Made by a program: the position numbers and the translations under genes. Positions 1-5,046 of a stretch of DNA of 5,519 bases are shown one piece after another. The notes beneath the pieces were generated by a model that saw nothing but the letters and a program-made list of their open reading frames with translations, was not told the DNA's origin and ran no database searches. Source of the DNA: an uncultured Sutterella sp. (GTDB lineage: Bacteria; Pseudomonadota; Gammaproteobacteria; Burkholderiales; Burkholderiaceae_F); NCBI GenBank assembly GCA_902493085.1, contig CABUOH010000101.1:1-5519 (forward strand), in the 5' to 3' direction. Positions within the stretch are counted from its first letter, which is position 1. Each line of letters opens with the position of its first letter.

Positions 1-539
1 TCACCGAAACGTCCGTCGCCGAGCGCGTGCTCCTCGACGGCCGCTTCATCAAGGTGGTCGAGGAGGACGTCGTCCTTCCCGACGGACGTCCGAGCCGCCG
101 CTTCGGCCTGCGCCACGGCGGCGCGGCCGGCATGATCGCCCTGGGGGCTGACGGCACGATCGTCCTCGAACGCCAGTGGCGCCATCCGCTGCGCAGGGCC
201 TTCTGGGAGATTCCTGCGGGCAAGCTCGATCAGGGCGAGGCCGAGCTCGACTGCGCGAAGCGCGAGCTCGTCGAGGAGTGCGGCATTCACGCAGCGCGCT
301 GGACGCGACTCGGCGAACTCAACAACGCGATCGGTTATTCCAATGAACGCATCGTCGTGTTTCTGGCCGAGGACCTCTCCTGGGGCACGCAGGCCCTTGA
401 CGAGGGCGAGCATCTCGAGGTTGTCCGCGTCGATCTGAAGGAGGCGCTCGACATGTGCGCCGACGGCCGCATCACGGACGTCAAGACCATCGTCGGCCTC
501 TTCTGGCTCGAACGCCTTCTCGCCTCGCGCAGCGCCTGA
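1..539 (+). CDS. Nudix hydrolase, ADP-ribose pyrophosphatase-like (5' end outside window)
   Basis: The protein hydrolyses a nucleoside diphosphate linked to another moiety, probably ADP-ribose or a related sugar nucleotide, in the cytoplasm; the family role is clearance of reactive or surplus metabolites. A perfect Nudix box GX5EX7REUXEEXGU lies at residues 65-87 counted from the GTG at 27 (GKLDQGE...RELVEECGI), preceded by WEIPA as in NudF-like enzymes. The frame is open to the left edge with no stop, and the residues before the GTG (TETSVAERVLLDG) match the usual family N-terminus, so I take the true start to be upstream and the gene to be partial. The proline usually found about 15-16 residues after the box in ADP-ribose pyrophosphatases is not there; NNAIGYSNERI stands in its place, so the substrate is uncertain. 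Base composition is visibly richer in G+C than the rest of the window, as for a core chromosomal gene. The tRNA-Gly gene follows 72 bases after the stop with its own promoter. Confidence 0.9.
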   Translation, partial: TETSVAERVLLDGRFIKVVEEDVVLPDGRPSRRFGLRHGGAAGMIALGADGTIVLERQWRHPLRRAFWEIPAGKLDQGEAELDCAKRELVEECGIHAARWTRLGELNNAIGYSNERIVVFLAEDLSWGTQALDEGEHLEVVRVDLKEALDMCADGRITDVKTIVGLFWLERLLASRSA

Positions 540-566
540 GGCGCACGGTCCGCAGGGCTCGGGGGT

Positions 567-596
567 TTGGCAATTCGACGGGCTCTGTGGTAAGAT
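567..596 (+). promoter_or_regulatory. Probable sigma-70 promoter of tRNA-Gly
   Basis: TTGGCA (567-572) and TAAGAT (591-596) resemble -35 and -10 boxes and are separated by 18 bases. The -10 box ends 15 bases before the first base of the mature tRNA, leaving room for a start site near 603 and a short 5' leader. The match is good but not perfect, and the call rests mainly on its position. Confidence 0.55.
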
Positions 597-611
597 TCCA
601 AAACTCTCGAA

Positions 612-686
612 GCGGGTGTCGTATAACGGCTATTACCCCAGCCTTCCAAGCTGGAGACGAGGGTTCGACTCCCTTCACCCGCTCCA
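612..686 (+). tRNA. tRNA-Gly (anticodon TCC), CCA encoded
   Basis: A complete cloverleaf can be folded. The acceptor stem GCGGGTG (612-618) pairs with CACCCGC (676-682). The D stem is GTA/TAC (621-623 with 634-636). The anticodon stem CCAGC/GCTGG (638-642 with 650-654) encloses the loop CTTCCAA, which places anticodon TCC at 645-647. The variable loop is four bases. The T stem at 659-663/671-675 encloses TTCGACT. The discriminator is T683, and CCA is encoded at 684-686. The whole resembles the enterobacterial tRNA-Gly(UCC), which reads GGA and, by wobble, GGG codons. It has its own promoter and terminator, so it looks like a single-gene transcription unit. There is no sign that this tRNA was used for integration. 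Confidence 0.97.
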
Positions 687-692
687 CAAAGC

Positions 693-730
693 GCCTCGCA
701 GGCAATGGGCCCGCGGGGCTTTTTGTTTTG
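693..730 (+). terminator. Rho-independent terminator after tRNA-Gly
   Basis: GCCTCGC (693-699) pairs with GCGGGGC (713-719), seven base pairs with one G-T wobble and a 13-base loop. It is followed directly by a T-rich tract TTTTTGTTTTG (720-730). It begins six bases after the encoded CCA, the expected place for the end of the tRNA transcript. Confidence 0.75.
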
Positions 731-1149
731 TACCTTCGTGATGAGTGTTCTGAGAGTCTTCATGCTTGGGAGAACAGCAGAGGTCGGTGGGAATGAAGCG
801 GGCGTCATACGGTGCGCGAAGTTGGTGCCGGTGTTGGAAAAGCCACGCGGAGTTTGTCCCTGTGGCTCATCCGAAGCGCGCCGCCCTCATTCCTTATGGG
901 TGTCCGAAAGGACCGGACTCGGCAGACAAGCCAAAGGTGATCAAGGTTCAGTGCGATCCCGCCGTCTGATTTGCGCAGGAATGCTGCCGCTGATGTATGG
1001 CAGAATGGGAATGCCTTGAGCTGATTCAGGGTTGTGAATGAGAAAAAATGGCAGAGAGTGCCATGCCCTTCACGTTTGGCGCACCTGTTTCGGCAGACGT
1101 TTGCGCATTTGGGACGTTATGCAAGTCCTCGTTTTCATGGAAGGAACGC
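731..1149. other. Intergenic stretch without a confident gene
   Basis: About 420 bases between the tRNA-Gly terminator and the chosen start of the ATPase gene. I see no RNA gene, no clear promoter and no full-length protein. Two weak items are present. One is a short open frame at 793-969 (plus strand, ATG start, 58 codons) whose second half has gene-like codon choice but which I do not recognise; it may be a remnant. The other is a small hairpin ATGGCA-GAGAG-TGCCAT at 1048-1064 with an A-tract on its left, which reads as a weak terminator on the minus strand. The region may also hold the untranslated leader and promoter of the ATPase gene, but no convincing -35/-10 pair was found. Confidence 0.5.
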
Positions 1150-2766
1150 ATGTCGGCATTGCTTTTGCGTCCATTGCCGTTGGGCCGTTCAACGTTTTCC
1201 ACGCTTCGGGCAAAGCACGAACTATATGTAGACAAAACCGATCTCATTTTCGAGCTTTGCCGCTTTGATGCAAAAATTTTTCTCTCCCGCCCGAGGCGCT
1301 TTGGTAAGTCGCTTTTGGTCTCGACCTTCGAGTCGCTGTTCAAGCATGGACTCAGAGATTTTGAAGGCCTTGCCATTGAGCCGCTGTGGCAGGATCACAC
1401 CTATAGCGTGCTTCGCTTGGACTTTTCCCTGGTCAGGGATTTTGAGAGCATCCAAGATTTCTTCGTGCAGTTTGAGCACATGCTTGAGGATGCTGCGCTG
1501 CAGGCAGGGTTGACTGTCCCTAAAACAACCGCAGGTCCTTTCGGGCGGTTTGCCTCGATGTTGTCTCGCCTGCCGGATTCTTCGCTCGTGCTTCTGATTG
1601 ATGAGTACGACGCACCCCTGACGGCGCACTTGGGCGACCACAAGCTTTTCGAAAGCGTGCAGCTCGCATTGTCGCGCTTTTATGCTGCCGTGAAGTCTTA
1701 TGAAGGATGCTTGCGTTTCTTTTTTATGACGGGCATCACAAAGTTGGCGAACACCGGGATTTTTTCCTCGTTCAACAACACGACGGACATCTCGTCGGAT
1801 CCGCGCTACGGCACGCTTTTGGGGTATACCGAGCAGGAGCTCGCCGATGATTTTTCCGCTTATCTGCAGCGGGCGGCAGACAGGCTGCAGTGCTCCATGT
1901 CAGTCCTGAAGGGGCGCCTGAAGGATAATTACAACGGCTTTTGCTTTGACGAGGCAGCGCAAACCCGCGTCTATTGTCCATGGTCGATACTGAATTTTTG
2001 TGCGTCACCCGAACGAGGATTTCAAAACTACTGGTACCAGAGCGGGGGACAGCCTATGGTGCTTCTGAAGTATCTTCAGTCGCATAAGCTGGAGAACCCG
2101 TCGACATTCAATCGACCGATCGGCGTCGGCTTGGACGTCATTGGAGCCTCTCAGCAGTATGCCGGCATTTCACAGGAAGCCCTGCTGGTCCAATCCGGTT
2201 ATTTGACGATCAAGAAGCTGCTGATGCCCGGCTATGTGGAAGTCGGCTATCCCAATCAGGAGGTTGCGTCGTCGATGGCCCGTCTTTATGCGGATGAATT
2301 GCTCAGAAGCGCCGACCGAATGGAGTTGGGATTGCCGGCGGTGTCTTCGACGATGGCGGAGGGGGCGTTGGAGGATATCGTCAGCCTGTTCAACAAGACT
2401 TTCAATGCGATCGATTATCAACGTTATCCCGTGACGGACGAACATGCTTGCAGAGCGTTTTTGCAGGTGCTGCTGCTTGGGGCGGCCATGATGCCTCAGG
2501 TGGAGGTTCATGCGGCACACGGCAGAAGCGATCTGGAGGTCGATGCGGGAAGCCGGCGGTGGGTGTTCGAAATCAAGTGCGCAAGGACAAAGTCCGAGGT
2601 TGACAAGCTTCTGCATGAAGGCATTCGGCAGGTGCAGGGACGGCATTACGGAGAGACGCCTCATGGCAAGACTCTGTGCAGGGCCGTGCTGGTGTTTGAA
2701 AGAGATTGCCGAAGATTCTCCGCTTGGTCGAGCGTCAAGAGCAGATCTGAGCTCATGGATTCCTGA
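1150..2766 (+). CDS. AAA-ATPase-like protein with C-terminal PD-(D/E)XK nuclease domain
   Basis: 538 residues. The N-terminal part is an AAA-ATPase-like P-loop domain of the type common in gut bacteria: LYVDKT before the P-loop-like RPRRFGKS (residues 47-54), then a Walker B-like LLIDEYDAP (148-156) and the family blocks FFFMTGITKL and YNGFCF. The C-terminus carries a PD-(D/E)XK nuclease signature: GRSDLEVD (458-465) supplies the Asp, and EIK (474-476) the Glu and Lys. All expected catalytic positions seem intact. The family's cellular role is not established; it is often multicopy, and roles in defence or nucleic acid processing have been suggested but are inference. An in-frame ATG at 1048 adds 34 residues with no family character. 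I prefer the ATG at 1150, which follows GGAAGGA by four bases and starts MSALLLRPLPLG, matching the usual N-terminus. It stands alone, with no partner gene, and converges on the minus-strand prophage operon. Confidence 0.85.
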   Translation: MSALLLRPLPLGRSTFSTLRAKHELYVDKTDLIFELCRFDAKIFLSRPRRFGKSLLVSTFESLFKHGLRDFEGLAIEPLWQDHTYSVLRLDFSLVRDFESIQDFFVQFEHMLEDAALQAGLTVPKTTAGPFGRFASMLSRLPDSSLVLLIDEYDAPLTAHLGDHKLFESVQLALSRFYAAVKSYEGCLRFFFMTGITKLANTGIFSSFNNTTDISSDPRYGTLLGYTEQELADDFSAYLQRAADRLQCSMSVLKGRLKDNYNGFCFDEAAQTRVYCPWSILNFCASPERGFQNYWYQSGGQPMVLLKYLQSHKLENPSTFNRPIGVGLDVIGASQQYAGISQEALLVQSGYLTIKKLLMPGYVEVGYPNQEVASSMARLYADELLRSADRMELGLPAVSSTMAEGALEDIVSLFNKTFNAIDYQRYPVTDEHACRAFLQVLLLGAAMMPQVEVHAAHGRSDLEVDAGSRRWVFEIKCARTKSEVDKLLHEGIRQVQGRHYGETPHGKTLCRAVLVFERDCRRFSAWSSVKSRSELMDS

Positions 2767-2877
2767 GAAATCCGCCGATCACGATTTCAATGCGCAATAC
2801 CGCTGTGGAGGGGGCGCCGTGGGGCGCTCTGCGGCGACGGGTGCATTTCAGCAGGGCAGGCAGAAGACCGGGTAAAG

Positions 2878-2910
2878 AAAAACCCCGAAGTCACAAGGAC
2901 TTCGGGGTTT
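2878..2910 (-). terminator. Strong hairpin terminator, probably original terminator of a tRNA-Ser gene
   Basis: AAACCCCGAAGTC (2880-2892) pairs perfectly with GACTTCGGGGTTT (2898-2910), 13 base pairs with a five-base loop. Read on the minus strand the hairpin is followed by TTTTTCTTTA, a proper T-tract. Read on the plus strand it is followed only by TTTGTGTC, so it is better placed to stop minus-strand transcripts, though it may also help end the ATPase mRNA arriving from the left. It lies seven bases downstream (minus strand) of the tRNA-Ser 3' end, so it probably served that tRNA before integration and now closes the prophage operon. Confidence 0.85.
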
Positions 2911-2916
2911 GTGTCT

Positions 2917-2934
2917 TGGCGGAGAAGGGGGAAT
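2917..2934 (-). other. Putative attachment site: tRNA-Ser 3' end
   Basis: On the minus strand this reads ATTCCCC, then the acceptor strand CTTCTCC, then G and CCA. A G discriminator before an encoded CCA, together with ...TCTCCGCCA, is typical of tRNA-Ser. Further upstream on the minus strand the T-arm is wrong (GGTTCTAGTATT instead of a GGTTCGAAT-type arm), and no tRNA body follows. The identity with a tRNA therefore stops inside the T-arm, as expected where a phage brings its own copy of the 3' end of the target gene. The intact tRNA-Ser should lie at the far end of the element. Confidence 0.7.
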
Positions 2935-2963
2935 ACTAGAACCTTTGTGGGGTAAGGGTTTTA

Positions 2964-3001
2964 GGTGGTGTTTGTTTAAAAGAACCACCAAAAGAACCAC
3001 C
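2964..3001. repeat. Tandem 12-bp repeat with imperfect inverted copy beside att
   Basis: AAAAGAACCACC occurs twice in perfect tandem (2978-2989 and 2990-3001). GGTGGT at 2964-2969 starts an imperfect inverted copy of the same unit (GGTGGTGTTTGT against GGTGGTTCTTTT, nine of twelve matching). The repeats lie 30-67 bases from the tRNA-derived core, in the gap between the core and the AlpA-like gene. Position and layout fit arm-type binding sites of a tyrosine recombinase or sites for its directionality factor. The function is inference. Confidence 0.6.
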
Positions 3002-3018
3002 GGCGAGAAAAAGTGTTT

Positions 3019-3288
3019 TTACCGTGTTTTTTTGCTTGTTGCGTTTCGTGAGTCTCTTGCTACGCGACTTAGGAACTCACGAAGCGCCGCGATAGGGTAG
3101 GCCTTTATTCCTGGGTAGCCCACAGGGTCCGGGAAGCCACTTTCCATCGCCCAACGTCGCAGCGTTGCCTCCGATGCATTGAAAGCCGCAAGGACTTCCT
3201 CTTGTGTAAGGAAGGCGTAATCTGGAACGTTTGGGTCAAAAAGTATAGAGCGAATGCGTGGACCGTCACTCAACTTGTTTGCTGTCAT
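3019..3288 (-). CDS. AlpA-like / excisionase-type helix-turn-helix protein
   Basis: 89 residues. YAFLTQEEVLAAFNASEATLRRW (residues 25-46) has the form of a MerR-type winged helix-turn-helix as in AlpA and many phage Xis proteins. It is followed by a glycine/proline turn (GFPDPVGYPGIKAYP) and a final helix (IAALREFLSR), ending in a basic tail. Such proteins act as small DNA-binding regulators, either activating a cryptic integrase gene (AlpA) or steering excision (Xis). Being the gene closest to the att site favours a role in integration or excision, but this is inferred. The ATG at 3288 is preceded by AAGGAGA with five bases spacing, and that ribosome binding site overlaps the stop codon of the antirepressor gene (TAAGGAGA), so the two are probably co-translated. 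A 13-bp inverted repeat lies within its 3' coding end. Confidence 0.75.
   Translation of the reverse strand: MTANKLSDGPRIRSILFDPNVPDYAFLTQEEVLAAFNASEATLRRWAMESGFPDPVGYPGIKAYPIAALREFLSRVARDSRNATSKKTR
3041..3087. repeat. 13-bp inverted repeat inside the AlpA-like gene
   Basis: GCGTTTCGTGAGT (3041-3053) is complementary to ACTCACGAAGCGC (3075-3087) with one G-T wobble and a 21-base spacer. It lies in the last third of the AlpA-like coding sequence and has no T-tract after it on either strand, so it is not a simple terminator. It could be a binding site for a dimeric regulator, perhaps autoregulation, or an mRNA hairpin; it may also be chance. Confidence 0.5.
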
Positions 3289-3298
3289 TGTGTTCTCC

Positions 3299-4045
3299 TT
3301 ACGCGGTCAGTTCAAGTCGTTCGTTTCTTTTGATCTTGCCTTCCTTCAAAAGCTCTCTGTAAATCCTGAAAAGCCCCTTCGGCGTCACGTGCGCCGTGAC
3401 TGACACGCTCAGTCCTTTTTCCGGATGTGTGAAGTTCGACACGCGTGGTCGCAGAACGCCTTGTTTCACTCGGTCTGCGTACGGCTCATTTTTCGACGTG
3501 ATCCACGAGTGTGTACGCAACCAGTCGAAGAGTTGCATGGACGGATAGCCGAGTGTCTTGGCGGCTTCTCTGATGAGCATGTCACCGTAGGACGCTTCGA
3601 CCGTCTCTGCAAAGGCGACTTTCGGAGCGTCTTCCGCGACCTTGTGTTCAAGCGCTGCTTGCTTCTCCAAGGAGGATGCGAGCTGTCGCAGCGCCGTTGG
3701 ATAGTCAGGCAGTGCCGGCGCGGCCACCTTGGCTTTGGCTACCTTCTCGCATTCGATGAAGTAGAGTCGGGCCTGCTTACCTTTGTCGTTTCGTTCGACC
3801 ATGCAGAGCTCTTTCGCCATGCCGAGAGAAACGGAAAATTCCTTGCTCGGACGACCGCCAGAACTTTCGCTCAAAAATGAGCAAAAGTCCGTGTTCTCGA
3901 CAAAGCCGAAGTCTTTGATGCGACGAGCTATCCAGTCCTTGAACTCGGTCTTGACGCCGAGGAACGCATGAAGGTCACGCGCGTTGACGGTCTGGATTTG
4001 TTCGCCGCCAATGTTTGCCGCACTCAGTGCGATGATTTCGTTCAT
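3299..4045 (-). CDS. Phage antirepressor (AntA/AntB N-terminal and KilAC C-terminal domains)
   Basis: 248 residues. The N-terminus (about 15-100) is an AntA/AntB domain: VNARDLHAFLGVKTEFKDWIARRI, then FVENTDF, SKEFSVSLGMAKELCMVERNDKGKQARLYFIECE. The C-terminus (about 130-235) is a KilAC/ANT DNA-binding domain (LIREAAKTLGYPSMQLFDWLR ... VTPKGLFRIYRELL), joined by an alanine- and lysine-rich linker. Such proteins counter the phage repressor, or act as transcription regulators, and favour lytic growth; they work in the cytoplasm. The length is normal for the two-domain type and no damage is seen. The ATG at 4045 follows AAGGAGAG with four bases spacing. That start forms an ATGA overlap with the stop of a 9-codon mini-ORF, so its translation may depend on ribosomes arriving from upstream. 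It sits between the unknown 159-aa gene and the AlpA-like gene in one operon. Confidence 0.92.
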   Translation of the reverse strand: MNEIIALSAANIGGEQIQTVNARDLHAFLGVKTEFKDWIARRIKDFGFVENTDFCSFLSESSGGRPSKEFSVSLGMAKELCMVERNDKGKQARLYFIECEKVAKAKVAAPALPDYPTALRQLASSLEKQAALEHKVAEDAPKVAFAETVEASYGDMLIREAAKTLGYPSMQLFDWLRTHSWITSKNEPYADRVKQGVLRPRVSNFTHPEKGLSVSVTAHVTPKGLFRIYRELLKEGKIKRNERLELTA

Positions 4046-4071
4046 GCGCTCTCCTTAAAACGGTACTTCAT
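4042..4071 (-). CDS. 9-codon mini-ORF bridging two genes (MKYRFKESA)
   Basis: An open frame of nine codons plus stop. Its ATG overlaps the stop of the 159-aa gene (ATGA at 4071-4068), and its TGA overlaps the start of the antirepressor gene (ATGA at 4045-4042). It has its own purine-rich ribosome binding site, AGGAAGGA, eight bases upstream. It could be a leader peptide that couples antirepressor translation to the upstream gene, or the shrunken remnant of a gene whose middle was deleted. The first six residues, MKYRFK, resemble MKYRLK at the start of the 134-aa protein in the same operon, while codon choice differs (AAG/AAA, CGT/AGA). The pattern is seen directly; translation and function are inference. 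Confidence 0.4.
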   Translation of the reverse strand: MKYRFKESA

Positions 4072-4547
4072 TCGATCAGTCCTTCCTCTTTCATGACACG
4101 GACCGGCTTCAGGTGATGCTTCATCACGTAGTGAAGAGCCTGGTCCATCTCTTTGTAGGTGAAGCCCTTGAATAGCTCGATCAGGCTCTGCAACAGGGCT
4201 TCTGCTTGCAGAAGGTTTTCTTGCGCAATAACGTGCTTCTCTTGCCAGATGCGCCAGGCGGCATCGACCTGACGCCATGCCGGCTCAATCTCACGCCTGA
4301 ACTCTTCGCCTTCTTCGAGGTCGTAGGACAGGCGGTCAGCTAGAAGTAGAAGCCCAACGAGGTAAGCCCACGATTCGTGCGAAGGCTCCGTTCTGAAGGA
4401 CTGCAGGTGAATGCGGTAGTCGAGCTCGATGCTGGCGGCTGCGCGGTCTGACAGTCCCTTGTTCGCCGAGATGTCGAGCATGTCGAGGTAGCCGATGCGG
4501 TGTCTCTTCGAGTTGTATTTCTTTGTCCGCTTTTTCTTGGCTTTCAT
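4068..4547 (-). CDS. Hypothetical helical phage protein, 159 aa
   Basis: I do not recognise this family. The first 17 residues are strongly basic (KAKKKRTKKYNSKRHR), suggesting contact with nucleic acid or a partner. The rest looks mainly helical and charged, with a short hydrophobic helix (AYLVGLLLLADRL, about 61-73) that seems too short and too near acidic residues to be a confident membrane span. A tryptophan-rich amphipathic stretch follows (EPAWRQVDAAWRIWQEKH, 88-105). An in-frame start upstream would add 54 residues, but those would run over the membrane-protein gene. I chose the ATG at 4547 because it overlaps that gene's stop as ATGA and has AAGGA nine bases upstream. It is the gene just before the mini-ORF and antirepressor. 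Confidence 0.75.
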   Translation of the reverse strand: MKAKKKRTKKYNSKRHRIGYLDMLDISANKGLSDRAAASIELDYRIHLQSFRTEPSHESWAYLVGLLLLADRLSYDLEEGEEFRREIEPAWRQVDAAWRIWQEKHVIAQENLLQAEALLQSLIELFKGFTYKEMDQALHYVMKHHLKPVRVMKEEGLIE

Positions 4548-4783
4548 TCCTTGTTTTCCTTGAAAATGCAGTGTTGCGGATCGCACGGTGCATTCGGGTT
4601 TGAGTACTTGAGACCGAAACCAAGTCCGACAAGAAGTGCCAATGCGATGAGGATCGTCTTGTACCCGACGGTTATGCCTGACGTCGCGAGCGCCCAGACG
4701 ATGAAGCAAGTGCCTGCTATGCGAAGGACGACGAAGATCGTCAGCATTACGATCTCCATCGCATTGATGGTTTGCGGGTTCAT
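4544..4783 (-). CDS. Small two-helix membrane protein, 79 aa
   Basis: A small inner-membrane protein with two hydrophobic segments: about residues 9-33 (MEIVMLTIFVVLRIAGTCFI...) and about 42-58 (KTILIALALLVGLGFGL), and a polar tail with two cysteines four residues apart (CDPQHC) near the end. No family is recognised. A holin-like or superinfection-related role is possible but unsupported; holins usually sit beside an endolysin, and none is visible here. An alternative GTG start five codons upstream exists. I prefer the ATG at 4783 because it overlaps the stop of the 88-aa gene as ATGA and follows GGAGGACGAGGA. Confidence 0.75.
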   Translation of the reverse strand: MNPQTINAMEIVMLTIFVVLRIAGTCFIVWALATSGITVGYKTILIALALLVGLGFGLKYSNPNAPCDPQHCIFKENKE

Positions 4784-5046
4784 TCCTCGTCCTCCCACAG
4801 GGCGTATCTAGCGGTCACATCCTTATGCCCAAAGGCGTTTAGCCGGCCGTCCCAAAAAATCGGCAGCCGGTGGAACGAGCCGAACGGGATGAAGTCGTGC
4901 CCGTCGAAAACCGCAAACCCCTGAAAAAGCGTCTTGCCGTAGTACGGTTCCGGTGTGCCAGTGTTTTGATCCTTTTCTTTGACTTCGAGCCTGAGCGGCA
5001 AGCCGCGCGGCGGCGTCGTGTCCGGGAAGTATTTCCATTGCGTCAT
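4780..5046 (-). CDS. Hypothetical phage protein with W..FP...PP.G module, 88 aa
   Basis: A small soluble, aromatic-rich protein with no recognised catalytic motif. It opens with WKYFPDTTPPRGLPLRLE (residues 4-21), continues with a variable loop, a FAVFDGHDF strand-like segment (44-52), and ends with DVTARYALWEDEE. The same order of elements is found in the C-terminal half of the 134-aa protein encoded just upstream, so the two are probably paralogous modules. The layout (an early W and P motif, a central strand, a VT...W ending) recalls the small phage DUF551-type proteins, but this is only a resemblance. The ATG at 5046 overlaps the stop of the 134-aa gene as ATGA and follows GAGGA by nine bases. 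Confidence 0.75.
   Translation of the reverse strand: MTQWKYFPDTTPPRGLPLRLEVKEKDQNTGTPEPYYGKTLFQGFAVFDGHDFIPFGSFHRLPIFWDGRLNAFGHKDVTARYALWEDEE

Noticed and set aside
612..686. tRNA-Gly as the integration target of the prophage
   Set aside because: The tRNA is followed by its own terminator and non-phage sequence, and no copy of its 3' end occurs elsewhere in the window.
335..808. Minus-strand open frames across the tRNA-Gly gene (also 481-705)
   Set aside because: They are antisense to the Nudix gene and the tRNA; the VEPSSPAWKAGVIAV-type peptide is the known artefact of translating the reverse of a tRNA-Gly gene.
841..867. Hairpin AGCCAC...GTGGCT as a terminator or riboswitch
   Set aside because: Six base pairs, a large loop, no T-tract and no recognisable aptamer.
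1048..1149. N-terminal extension of the ATPase gene from the ATG at 1048
   Set aside because: The 34 extra residues have no family character, and the ATG at 1150 has a good ribosome binding site and a family-typical start.
3425..3880. Plus-strand 151-codon frame opposite the antirepressor
   Set aside because: It is a reverse-strand shadow of a well-recognised protein, with no ribosome binding site or family features.
4548..4709. 54-residue N-terminal extension of the 159-aa protein
   Set aside because: It would overlap most of the membrane-protein gene, is arginine/histidine-rich shadow sequence, and ignores the ATGA junction with its ribosome binding site.
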